Assembly (NCBI GenBank): GCA_963765285.1
Contig: CAVXVR010000007.1
Coordinates: 1 to 64,000 of the forward strand
Source of the DNA: CAVWZH01 sp963765285
GTDB lineage: Bacteria; Acidobacteriota; Terriglobia; Terriglobales; Acidobacteriaceae
Reading direction: 5' to 3'
DNA length: 64,000 bases
Shown: one piece after another, positions 8,617 to 16,614 of the stretch
Layout of the letters: each line of letters starts with the position of its first letter
Numbering within the stretch: the first letter of the stretch is position 1
Notes under the pieces: generated by a model
Databases searched by the model: none
The model's input: the letters and a program-made list of their open reading frames with translations, nothing else
What the model was told of the DNA's origin: nothing
Made by a program: the position numbers and the translations under genes

Positions 8617-8645
8617 GTCATCCTATTGGATGACAATAGGATGAC
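8617..8645. promoter_or_regulatory. Perfect 12-bp inverted repeat, likely operator
   Basis: GTCATCCTATTG (8617-8628) and its exact reverse complement CAATAGGATGAC (8634-8645) are separated by GATGA. The element lies between the divergent annealing-protein operon (starts 8598) and a small ribbon-helix-helix-like gene (starts about 8713). This is where an autoregulator encoded by the small gene would be expected to bind. That is inference; the repeat itself is read directly. Confidence 0.7.
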
Positions 8646-8712
8646 ATGTACTGACGCGCGAGTCAACCGCGATCTTTGGGAACCTTTCCAAACAGGTGCT
8701 AAGATTTCTGAA

Positions 8713-8919
8713 ATGAAAAAAGACGCTCGATTGACCTTCAGGGTGACCTCCAGTTTGAAGAGGGAGGTCGAAGCGATAGCGAAGCGGGAAGGTCTAAGCG
8801 CAGCGCGTATATGCGAGGCCTTTCTTTTAGCTGGATCCGATGCCTATGAGAGCCAAGGCACCAAGCTACTGCAGAGGATGCTGGGACGACTCAGCACCAA
8901 GCTGCCAGAGAAATCGTAG
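8713..8919 (+). CDS. Small ribbon-helix-helix-type DNA-binding protein
   Basis: From ATG 8713 the product has 68 residues: MKKDARLTFRVTSSLKREV, one polar strand, followed by two helices (EVEAIAKREGLSAARICEAFL), the plan of CopG/MetJ-type regulators that bind DNA as dimers. An in-frame ATG at 8626 lies inside the 12-bp inverted repeat, so the shorter start is preferred although its ribosome site is weak. It diverges from the recombination cassette and probably represses it, and itself, through the repeat at 8617-8645. An antitoxin role is possible but no toxin gene follows. Confidence 0.6.
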   Translation: MKKDARLTFRVTSSLKREVEAIAKREGLSAARICEAFLLAGSDAYESQGTKLLQRMLGRLSTKLPEKS

Positions 8920-9121
8920 GGGGGTTCTTTTTGCGGTGAAAGTACCAGAAAGGTTGACTTTGTGGGTTGACTCTCTTCGAAGCCGGAAGCATCGCAAGTT
9001 GCTTCTGGACGGGAAGAGGCGTATATAAAGGGTAATCTGCTTTGAAGATTGGGCTGTATCCAACCTAGATTCGTCTCCAACGTGATTCCCAAAATCTGGC
9101 CGCGGGCGTGGGGAGAAGTCC

Positions 9122-10480
9122 ATGGCGCGGGCTCGGAACCTCGAGGCTGCGTTCCTGTTACCCCCGCTCTATCAGGTGCGGCGCAATCGCGGAGGCGACT
9201 TGGCGAAAAATTCGTGCAATGCTGAAACAAATACCGGGGCCGAAACTCGAACTCGTATTACGTACGGCGAATTTTGTGAGAAAGCAGTCATCGATGTCGT
9301 GGCATCAATGGATCGAGATGGACTCGATCTTCTATTCTGGCGCGGCGGGGAAGTCCGCATTGCACCGGAGATAAACCATTGCGGTGTTCGGTATTGTCCC
9401 CCTGACCTAGACGCGAGCATCCTCCGTGCGACACGGTTCCCGCCTGGTGCGGTCGCCTACTGTAGCGTCACAAACTTATTCTCCGAGATTGCCAACCTCT
9501 ACCGGAGACACCTAGGGTTGCCAGAAGATCTCGCGGCGTTGACGACTTGCTGGAATTTTTCGACCTGGATTCCAGAATTGATGCCGATTCCGCTCACGCT
9601 GTGCATCACCGCGAGCAGGGGCCAGGTTCGCAGCTTGTTCCGCATACTCCACACCTTGTGTCGGCGCCCGCTGATGGTCGCAGAACTCTCTCGTCGCCTT
9701 CCAATCCACCTGGGCCCTGCTCTGTTGGTGGATCACCCAAAGTTGTCGTCCAAAGTCTCCGACTTTTGGACTGCAGCGAATTCTCGCGGTATGGTCGTCT
9801 CGACAACCGGAGGCAAGGTCTGCGAACTCGCCTGCTCAAAGGCTGTTGCTCTGCACCCGGAAGACTCCCCAGATGCGTGGGGCGAGGAGGCGATGCATCT
9901 GCTACTTCCACCCACCGAGTTACTTCCGCTAACGGAGCAGGTGCTGGGAACTATTGCGTCCGAATTCCAGCCGCAGCTCCAGATGTTTCGCCTGCGCCGG
10001 TTAACAGGAACGGAAAAGTTGGCCGTCCCCTCGTCCGAGTTTTCAGATCTTGAGCTGGCACGCAACCTGTTCGCATGTATCCCGGACGACGCTGGAATCG
10101 TCCAGATCCTGACCCCGCTGCTCGAATCGCATCGGCAAGAAATTTCGGAGCGGCAGTCGCGCGATCCCAATGTCGCGCTTGTGAAGGCACTCTGGGCTCC
10201 AGCGCATGAGGCGGGCAAACTGAGCGTGAGCGAAATTGCCGATCGCATCAATGCACTCCTGCTTTCTTGCGATGAAATGTATGTATTCAATTCCCGGGAA
10301 ATGGGATGGCGGCTCAGGAAGTTGGGATTTCAGAGGCACCGCGAGCCGAGCTCCAGGATCTTGCAGTTTTCCAGCGAGATCCGCCACCGGCTGCACCAAC
10401 TGGCTCGGGAGTTCAGACTACAGTTACCAACGATCCAGGGTTGTCCGGAGTGCAAAAAGGTGCAAGCAATTGAAAGTTAG
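9122..10480 (+). CDS. Unrecognised 452-residue protein beside mobile cassette
   Basis: ATG 9122 follows GGGAGAAG. No signal peptide, membrane helix or Walker motif is visible. A middle segment (about 170-250: FRILHTLCRRPLMVAELSRR...PALLVDHPKL) has the feel of a helicase or primase-like core found in mobile elements, but without a P-loop it cannot be called one. The C-terminus has a CPECKK pair that could bind zinc. The same-strand genes at 10530 and 10659 follow closely, so a small operon is likely. The function is unknown; position next to a recombination cassette suggests a mobile-element passenger or replication gene. Confidence 0.6.
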   Translation: MARARNLEAAFLLPPLYQVRRNRGGDLAKNSCNAETNTGAETRTRITYGEFCEKAVIDVVASMDRDGLDLLFWRGGEVRIAPEINHCGVRYCPPDLDASILRATRFPPGAVAYCSVTNLFSEIANLYRRHLGLPEDLAALTTCWNFSTWIPELMPIPLTLCITASRGQVRSLFRILHTLCRRPLMVAELSRRLPIHLGPALLVDHPKLSSKVSDFWTAANSRGMVVSTTGGKVCELACSKAVALHPEDSPDAWGEEAMHLLLPPTELLPLTEQVLGTIASEFQPQLQMFRLRRLTGTEKLAVPSSEFSDLELARNLFACIPDDAGIVQILTPLLESHRQEISERQSRDPNVALVKALWAPAHEAGKLSVSEIADRINALLLSCDEMYVFNSREMGWRLRKLGFQRHREPSSRILQFSSEIRHRLHQLAREFRLQLPTIQGCPECKKVQAIES

Positions 10481-10529
10481 GTGGTTATGTAGTTTTTGTC
10501 GTTTTTGTCGTTTTCTCAGGAGGAATCAA

Positions 10530-10652
10530 ATGCCAAAGTTAAAACTTAGTCTAACCCGGTTGGAAAAAGACAAGCACCTAGCATGCCTGCAAAAACTGCA
10601 GGCTGAAGGTCATGCCATTGAAATCCCGGAAGAAATTTTCGCACTCCGCTGA
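10530..10652 (+). CDS. 40-residue small protein
   Basis: An ATG at 10530 with a strong AGGAGG 6 bases upstream opens a 40-codon frame, MPKLKLSLTRLEKDKHLACL and on, ending at 10652. It is lysine-rich then acidic and predicted helical. Just upstream is a 9-base tandem repeat (GTTTTTGTC twice, 10492-10509). It stands between the 452-residue gene and the gene at 10659, whose start is 6 bases past this stop. The strong ribosome site with translational coupling downstream suggests it is real and may serve as a leader or coupling peptide. It has no recognised family. Confidence 0.5.
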   Translation: MPKLKLSLTRLEKDKHLACLQKLQAEGHAIEIPEEIFALR

Positions 10653-10658
10653 CGTCAT

Positions 10659-11250
10659 GCGGATCGAACCGGAGCCTCGTTGGGGAAACCGGCTCCTCGA
10701 CGTTGGCATAATCGGCGGAGTTGGCTACTACGCTCTTGGTGTTCGCATGATTGCCGAGCGAGATCAAGTCACATTGCTGGATTACGAGGTCACGACCGAC
10801 TTTGACGACCAAATTGAGCTCTTGGATGCGGGGGTGCGAGACCATGGTGGTATCTTCCAGCGGTTCCACCTTGAACCAGAGCAAGTGCTCAATTCGCGCT
10901 TTGAAAGCCCGCTTCGATTCTGTCGGCGGGGGCAAGTAATCGAAGGCTGGCTTGTTGCCGCGGGTTCTGTGATGATCCCTTCCGAATATGATCACGGTGC
11001 GATCGTACGCTGCCAGCTAAACTTCTGGGATCAGTTCGAGCACAAAATCGGAATCGACGTGGATCTTTCTGTGGACCGGCTTAAGCCAAAGGCCCCATCC
11101 GTACGACCCAGGGCTGGATTATTTGACCTGGTCGAAGGCCAGGAAGTGTGTTCGCGCTCCGTCAGGCGGGACTCTAATGTTGAGCTTCGTGGCTCAGTCT
11201 GTCTGGAAGAGATGCCGTCGCCGGAAGGGGAGGAAGTTAAGCCTAAATGA
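10659..11250 (+). CDS. Unrecognised protein, about 196 aa
   Basis: The start is taken at ATG 10659, six bases after the stop of the 40-residue gene; there is no own ribosome site, so coupling is likely. The sequence is soluble, rich in Asp/Glu and Arg (for example LLDYEVTTDFDDQIELLDAG and KIGIDVDLSVDRL), with no recognised motif. The opposite strand is also open over 10546-10995, so there is some doubt about which strand codes. I favour plus because codon choice is balanced and the neighbouring genes run the same way. Function unknown. Confidence 0.42.
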
Positions 11251-11472
11251 AAACTGGCGATCAGTTCGGTCAATTGCAGCAGTGGGCGAGTCATTATAGG
11301 TTGGTGGCGCGGAGTTCAGGTAAGGTCGGGAGGCGCCAGCAATGACTCTTTGCGCGATTTTTCATTCGTCCGCGAAACCTGTTCGCTACCATCCCAGAGT
11401 ATGCCGCTCTTCCCAGGATGCGAGTCGCCTGCCACTTCTACAAGTATCATTATTGATTTATGGGAGGCGCAG

Positions 11473-11667
11473 ATGAGTTGTCTTTGCTGGGAGCCCGCGG
11501 AGTCATTGGTTATGCTCGCATGTCTAACTCTAATGTCAGCGCAGGCTACCGCCCAAACGCAACCTCACCGAACTCCCGGGACCATCGCCACCGGGCAAAT
11601 CATCGGCTCTGACTGGCTTGTCGTCAAGCGCGAGTGGGGGAGGGCGACTTTTTCGGGATTGGGGTGA
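11473..11667 (+). CDS. Possible short secreted protein or gene remnant
   Basis: ATG 11473 follows GGGAGG at 5 bases and opens 64 codons. The first 27 residues could be a poor signal peptide (MLACLTLMSAQATAQ), followed by a short polar tail that stops in GLG. It may be the 5' end of a decayed secreted or outer-membrane protein, because the following 600 bases hold no gene and a broken outer-membrane gene lies at 12289. Weak support. Confidence 0.3.
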   Translation: MSCLCWEPAESLVMLACLTLMSAQATAQTQPHRTPGTIATGQIIGSDWLVVKREWGRATFSGLG

Positions 11668-11730
11668 ATATTCCACCCTTCCGCAGAGCGTTCGGATCGG
11701 CGACGGAATTGGGAACTAAGGCCGCAGAGT

Positions 11731-11885
11731 CAAGTCGCTTTCGCCGAATCGTCGGTTTATGATCGCATGACATTCGCCTGGTGGAGTCTTCGAATCCGGA
11801 CTGCGCTTCTGCCCTTCAGAGAAAAAGGCTCCGTCGCCCGCCTGCGGGGAACAACGGGACACTTTCTCCGGTCCGGTTTCAGGAA
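11731..11885 (+). repeat. Diverged dispersed repeat, copy A (copy B at 14243-14395)
   Basis: Both copies share AAGTCGCTTTCGCCG, a CATGAnATTCGCCTG word, CCGGACTGC, GAGAAAAAG-CTCC and GGGACACTTTCTCC-like words in the same order over about 150 bases. They lie about 2.5 kb apart, either side of the outer-membrane gene fragment and a secreted protein gene. Neither copy codes for a recognisable protein. Confidence 0.6.
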
Positions 11886-11930
11886 GAGGATCGCAGAATT
11901 GCGGCGATTTCCAGCGATTTTCAGGAAGAC

Positions 11931-11969
11931 AGCCGGGTTTCTCTGCAACCCAGACTGTGTGGCGGAGGA
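11931..11969 (+). repeat. Partial copy of the tRNA-Ser 3' end and its downstream flank
   Basis: This 39-base stretch matches 31707-31744 at all but a few positions, including CAACCCAGACTG and TGGCGGAGG. In the second location TGGCGGAGG is the complement of the last nine bases (with CCA) of tRNA-Ser. A displaced tRNA 3' end is what tRNA-targeting integrases leave behind, but a non-coding repeat that happens to include the tRNA end is also possible. Confidence 0.5.
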
Positions 11970-12288
11970 TGCAGTCGCGCGCTAACCCTTCTCCGCCGGA
12001 ATTCCCTGCTAACAGGGAAAAATACAGGGAATTCGTGCTTTCCTTGGGGCCGCAAATGAGCTTATCATCGCAGCATCTTCTTCCTATTGACGCACGTAGG
12101 GCGACCTTTACGCCAGATCGGAACAGGCAACGAACAGGGAATTATCAGGGGGACATTAGGGGACCACGTTCGCCAGAACAGGGAAAAAGGACCATCGAGC
12201 GAAAAGCCACTCTGTATCCTTTGACATGAGGTAAGCTAATTGCAGCATCAGGAGTGCCCGACAAGGGCCACCAACCGACTCCCGACGA

Positions 12289-12684
12289 TTGGGCCATTGG
12301 GTGCTCGATGCCTCCGGGGCGGCTTGGTTCTTCACGACAAACCCTGAGTTCTGGTCGCACAACCAGTTCGTTCCCGGGACACAGTCTCAATCGCAAGCAC
12401 CTATCGGCGCCTTCGAAGCGCACCTGAGTTACGACGTGAAGCCTCGGCTGTGGGTGTCGCTCGATGCCAATACCTGGTTCGGCGGTCGTACGACCGTGAA
12501 TGAGACAGAAAAACCCCTAACTCAGCAGCTAAGCTCCCTCATCGGGGCGTCAGCCTCCATCCCGCTGAGCAAGCACCAGAGTGTGAAAATCGGCTACAAC
12601 TCTAGCGACTATGCCCGGTATGGCGGGTACTTCCAGAACGTTTCGGTGGGGTGGCAGTACTCCTGGCTGGGTCGACCAAACTGA
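12289..12684 (+). pseudogene. C-terminal fragment of an outer-membrane MetA/phenol-degradation-type protein
   Basis: The frame from 12289 to 12684 encodes the last 131 residues of a beta-barrel protein: WVLDASGAAWFFTTNPEFW, SYDVKPRLWVSLDANTWFGG and a terminal NVSVGWQYSWLG strand. As I recall, this matches the C-terminus of the putative outer-membrane transporter family annotated as MetA-pathway of phenol degradation. The N-terminal half is missing and the first codon available is a TTG without ribosome site, so this is a truncated remnant. Confidence 0.6.
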
Positions 12685-13280
12685 GTCACGGTCGGGCGCA
12701 ACGCCCACACCGTGGTTCCTGGTGGGCGCACGGCGGGCCCCCGTCGTGGCTGAAGAATTGCCATTACACCGAAAACCCTGGTCACTAGGGCAACAGCCTG
12801 TTTCACAACACCTAGGAGTGTTTAGCTCCAATACAAACAGCCCGACTCCTCGCCGTCGAGCGGCGGCTGGGCGAGATGCCCTCGCCCTTTACCGGAGTCG
12901 GGCACAGTTCGAGGTATTCAGTTTTAGTCCTCCTCTGGAGTATTAAAGAACTCTCCCGACGGCCCTGTCCGTGACTTCCATCACTTAGCACTGCTCATAG
13001 AAGTGGCCGAGCTTGGCATTAAAATTCGAGCCACAACGCGATAACTCCCCCAGTTGTCGGCAGCTCGTCGGGTCCTATCCTAGCGCGCAGTGTAGCCGCC
13101 AAAATCAGAAACTGAGTTCGGCTCGCAAGCAGACTGTCTTTCCCTTCAAACGAGTCTACCTCCCCAGCGATGAGCACTTTTGCTCAGACAAATGCCAGCT
13201 GGAACGCTAACGTCAAAGTGTGCTTCCAGCCGAATCGCCGAGGAGCCGGAAAGTCGCTTGCCGTTTTATAGGACCGAGCT
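12685..13280. other. Intergenic stretch with one inverted repeat
   Basis: About 600 bases with no supported gene. An imperfect inverted repeat has arms GCCCGACTCC (near 12840) and GGAGTCGGGC (near 12893), with a GC-rich interior. It may be a terminator or a dispersed hairpin. The promoter of the 13281 gene should lie at the right end. Confidence 0.45.
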
Positions 13281-14060
13281 ATGGCGAAGCGAAATGCACC
13301 AATCCGGGTCGTTTCCTTTCTATTATTGGCTGCTTGCGCGGCATTGTGTCAGAGCGACCGTCCTTCAGCTGACTTGCTTCAGGGGTTACAGTTTGAGGGC
13401 TCGAATTCGCCCGAAGGCCGCGAGATGCGTACGTGGAGATCATTTCCTGATGCTCCGTCTACGGTGCAGCCTCCAACGCAAGCAGAGAAGATTCACCCGT
13501 TTGTCGATGAAGCGCGCTCGCATTTAACGCTTGCCGCGGTTGGCATCAATGGGGGCGCAACACGTAAAACAGAATTGGGCCAGGTCGCTCCCCGACGGCA
13601 GCCCAGCTTTACCGCTCCCTATAAAGCGGCATTTACTCAAAAAGAGTCCAGCTCCTTTTTTGATAAGTACCTGTATCCGTCGTTGCTCAAGCAGAACCTG
13701 CGTTATCACTCTTCGACCGGCGGCAGCTTCATGGGCCGAGCCAAATACGCAACTTCACATATTTTTATGACGCGTGACGACTCCGGAAAGGCGAGGCTGA
13801 ACTCTTCGTACCTTCTCGGAGTCCTGACTTCGGTCGCTATCCACACTGCTTACCGTCCATATTGGACTCGATCCACTTCGGCGACATTCAACGACTTCGG
13901 TGCGACGATTGGCAGCGACGCGGGGATGAACGTCTTCCACGAGTTTGGGCCTGACATCCGGCAAATGGTAAAAGGCCACACGCCGAAGTTCGTGTCTGGG
14001 ATCAAAGAGCGCATCACCCACGGCCTTGACCCGAGGGAAGTTGCTTTTACCCCGAGATAA
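13281..14060 (+). CDS. Secreted hypothetical protein, 259 aa
   Basis: Starts with MAKRNAPIRVVSFLLLAACAALCQS, a signal peptide. A lipoprotein cut at AAC is also conceivable, but the typical lipobox is not ideal. After a low-complexity proline-rich linker (DAPSTVQPPTQAE), the conserved-looking part from about residue 110 to the end has short helices (FFDKYLYPSLLKQNLRY, YLLGVLTSVAIHTAYRPYW, NDFGATIGSDAGMNVFHEFGPDI). I recognise it as a type common in Acidobacteria but know no function. It stands alone on the plus strand between two copies of a dispersed repeat. Confidence 0.7.
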   Translation: MAKRNAPIRVVSFLLLAACAALCQSDRPSADLLQGLQFEGSNSPEGREMRTWRSFPDAPSTVQPPTQAEKIHPFVDEARSHLTLAAVGINGGATRKTELGQVAPRRQPSFTAPYKAAFTQKESSSFFDKYLYPSLLKQNLRYHSSTGGSFMGRAKYATSHIFMTRDDSGKARLNSSYLLGVLTSVAIHTAYRPYWTRSTSATFNDFGATIGSDAGMNVFHEFGPDIRQMVKGHTPKFVSGIKERITHGLDPREVAFTPR

Positions 14061-14414
14061 TGTTCCGGTCATTTCGCTCATGAACGGAGATAGGATTCGG
14101 CGGCGACCCTTCGTCTGTGCGCAGGAATCCGACAATTCTGGGCGAGTGGTCGGTTACACGGAAGTAATCCGAATCTGTCTACGTTGGGTACGCGAGACAT
14201 CGCGGTTCGTCGGTTTCGTCACAATGCTTGCATTGCTGAAAAAGTCAAGTCGCTTTCGCCGCATCATCGCTTTGTCAGCGCATGATATTCGCCTGATGGA
14301 GTCCTTGAAACCGGACTGCCTGTCTGCCCTCCGGAGAAAAAGACTCCATAGACCCCCTCCGGGCACAAACGGACACTTTCTCCCCGCCCATAAAGACAGC
14401 GGATTTCTTCACGG
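14061..14414. other. Intergenic stretch holding copy B of the dispersed repeat
   Basis: These 354 bases follow a plus-strand gene and precede the 3' end of a minus-strand histidine kinase gene, so they should contain two terminators; none is obvious. Positions 14243-14395 are the second copy of the repeat seen at 11731-11885. Confidence 0.5.
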
Positions 14415-15839
14415 TTATGCGGCTTCAAGAATACGTGCGGGAAGCGACAGTGTTATGATCGCGCCACCTCCCGAACGATCCGCAATTCTTGCCTGACCGC
14501 CGTGTGCCCGGGCAACTGCATCCACAAAGGCAAGTCCCAGACCATGCCCGGGAGAATGCTTTCCTTTTACGAAGCGCTTGAAAGCGGTGCGGCCAATATC
14601 CGGTGGAAATCCAGGACCGTTGTCTTCGATCACCAGCTCGGCTGAACCTTGGCGTGAGCATAATCGAATGACTATCCGGCAGGCGTCGGGCAAGTGCGTC
14701 AATTCGTTCTCAAGCAAATTGCTGACCACTCGGTTCAACAGAGGCAGGTCAGCATCCACGACCACATGTGGTTCCAGGTCCGTGGTCACTTGGTGATGAC
14801 GCTCAGCCATAGCCAGGTGGTAAACATCCACTAGCTGTCTTACAACGCCAGAGAAGTCAACCGGACCACGATCGATGTGAAGTGCGCCCGCCTCCGCCTC
14901 GGCAAGGTCCAGCGTCGTGTTCAGCAACTGCAAGAGCCTATCCAGGCCTTCAATCGCTTCACCCACTGACTCACGCCACTTCTCGTTCCTGTCGTTGCAT
15001 AAAGCAGCCTCAAGCGTACCCCGGATCAGTGTGATGGGGCTTTTCACGTCATGCGCGACTCCGCCGGTGACCGTGCGCAGCTGATTGACCGAGGATTGAA
15101 CCCGGTCCAACATATAGTTGAAGGTCTTAGCCAATCGCGAGATCTCATCTGAGTTCACAGGCTCGGGCAATCGTCGGCTTAGGTCCTCGGTACCCATGCG
15201 GGCGACCGCTTCCGTAATACGTTCGACGCGCAGCAGAGTGCGTCGAGCGCTCCAGTACGAAATCAGGAATCCGAGTACGAACATCCCTCCCCAGACCATC
15301 AGGAATCTACGGGCCAAGACGTACAAAAGATGCTTGGCGCCGCGATCGGAGAGTCCCAGGTAAACCGTCCTTCCATCTGCTACGCGGGTGACAACTCGGA
15401 ACGTTTCTCGCCAGCCAGTTACTGCGACGGATTGGGGAGTGCCCACACTAAGTTTTGCTTTCTGGATCGCTGCCACAAAAGCATCTCTGGAGCCCGGCCC
15501 GACCCACAACGGAGAGTCGCTATTCGTGGGATCGGTTGCCAGGAAGAAAACAGAATTCAACCTTTCGCCGCTGGAATTACGTTCGTCTGGCACCTCCTGG
15601 GTAGCCAATTCGGCAACTTCGCCAACTGCCCGCTTGTAGAGGCGGTCTCTGGGAGTGTCCGCCGCCACCTTGGCCAGAACCTCAGCTTCCCCGGTAAGCC
15701 AGGTATCACTCCGCTCTCGAATGCCCTGAGCGACAAGCCAATACACCACTGAGAAGGCCATGGCGGTTCCCAGGCCAAAGGCCAGAGTCGTCCAAATCGA
15801 AATTCGCCAGGCTGCAGTAGCGGGCAGAGTCTTAGGCAT
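14415..15839 (-). CDS. Sensor histidine kinase with HAMP domain
   Basis: A 474-residue membrane kinase. Two membrane helices (about 12-35 and 178-200) bracket a periplasmic sensor of about 140 residues. Then come a HAMP linker, a HisKA domain with phospho-acceptor H263 in GGVAHDVKSP, and an HATPase domain with NLLENEL (N box), EDNGPGFPP (G1) and GHGLGLAFV (G2). The start is taken at ATG 15839, which overlaps the last codons of the regulator gene, so the pair is coupled; upstream ATGs at 15851 and 15863 are also in frame. It is the last gene of an operon with YceI and a b561-like protein, so it may sense something connected with them. Confidence 0.92.
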   Translation of the reverse strand: MPKTLPATAAWRISIWTTLAFGLGTAMAFSVVYWLVAQGIRERSDTWLTGEAEVLAKVAADTPRDRLYKRAVGEVAELATQEVPDERNSSGERLNSVFFLATDPTNSDSPLWVGPGSRDAFVAAIQKAKLSVGTPQSVAVTGWRETFRVVTRVADGRTVYLGLSDRGAKHLLYVLARRFLMVWGGMFVLGFLISYWSARRTLLRVERITEAVARMGTEDLSRRLPEPVNSDEISRLAKTFNYMLDRVQSSVNQLRTVTGGVAHDVKSPITLIRGTLEAALCNDRNEKWRESVGEAIEGLDRLLQLLNTTLDLAEAEAGALHIDRGPVDFSGVVRQLVDVYHLAMAERHHQVTTDLEPHVVVDADLPLLNRVVSNLLENELTHLPDACRIVIRLCSRQGSAELVIEDNGPGFPPDIGRTAFKRFVKGKHSPGHGLGLAFVDAVARAHGGQARIADRSGGGAIITLSLPARILEAA

Positions 15840-16509
15840 GTTTGAGAACATAGCCAACACCACGAATAGTGTGGATCAGCGGTCGCGGTGTGTCCTCGTC
15901 CACTTTACTCCGCAGACGATAAATATGGACATCCACGACGTTGGTGGCAGGATCAATCTGCATTCGCCAAACGTGGTCCAAAATCATGGTGCGGGTCACC
16001 ACACGGCCTTCATTCCGGCAAAGATACTCCAACAGCGAGAACTCCTGCGGAGTCAATTGCAGCAAACGATCACCCCGCCGCGCCTCCCGGCGGACCAGGT
16101 CGAGGTGCAAATCCGCAGCCTGCAGACGCACTGACTCGTGCGGTTGAGCCTGGGACCTGCGCAGAAGATTCCTCAGCCTCGCCAACAGTTCCGGCAGTGC
16201 GAACGGCTTGGTGAGGTAGTCATCTCCGCCCTGCTCGAGTCCACGGACGCGGTCGTCCACCGAACGCCGGGCCGAGAGGATTAGGACAGGCGCCGTACTG
16301 CCTTGCGCGCGGCAGCGGGCAATCAGATCCAACCCATCCAAGTCTGGAAGGCCGAGATCGATGATGAGAGCATCGTAAATACCTTCCAAGGTCGCGGTTT
16401 CCCCGGTCTTCGCATTGCTGGCCGCATCCACCTGGTATCCAGCTTCCACCAGGGCCCGCTTCAGGAACTGCTGAATGGATAAATCATCTTCCACCAACAG
16501 CAATCGCAT
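15832..16509 (-). CDS. OmpR/PhoB-family response regulator
   Basis: From ATG 16509 (MRLLLVEDD) the product has 225 residues. The receiver domain has the acidic pair E7-D8-D9, phospho-acceptor D51 in LIIDLGLPD, a conserved S/A position in LILSA and K in YLTKPF. The C-terminal winged helix (about 125-225) has LTPQEFSLLEYLCRNEGRVVTR and the recognition region NVVDVHIYRLRSKVD. A longer reading from 16593 adds 28 unconserved residues, so the shorter start is used. It is translated together with the kinase that overlaps its end and presumably controls its own operon. Confidence 0.93.
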   Translation of the reverse strand: MRLLLVEDDLSIQQFLKRALVEAGYQVDAASNAKTGETATLEGIYDALIIDLGLPDLDGLDLIARCRAQGSTAPVLILSARRSVDDRVRGLEQGGDDYLTKPFALPELLARLRNLLRRSQAQPHESVRLQAADLHLDLVRREARRGDRLLQLTPQEFSLLEYLCRNEGRVVTRTMILDHVWRMQIDPATNVVDVHIYRLRSKVDEDTPRPLIHTIRGVGYVLKHA

Positions 16510-16614
16510 AGGAGCGTCCCCCAAACGACCCGAAGACTTTACACCCCTGGGTATGATGTAGGAAATAGGATTCCGGGCTCTAGTCTTGAGCATTTTCCCG
16601 AGCCGGATCGCGAT

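Larger units (their letters stand above)
11668..12288. other. Decayed intergenic DNA with dispersed repeats
   Basis: These 620 bases contain no gene that I can support. They hold one copy of a diverged repeat (11731-11885), a 39-base copy of tRNA-Ser flanking sequence (11931-11969), and several CAGGGAA/AACAGGGA words between 12000 and 12190. Such composition is typical of degraded mobile DNA. Confidence 0.5.

Noticed and set aside
10546..10995. Minus-strand open frame of 149 codons opposite the 10659 gene
   Set aside because: It overlaps two plus-strand frames with ribosome site or coupling, runs against its neighbours, and shows no known motif; some doubt remains.
11760..11880. Possible tRNA suggested by TTCGAATCC
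   Set aside because: The T-loop-like word has no partner acceptor or anticodon stem around it, so it is part of the diverged repeat and not a tRNA gene.
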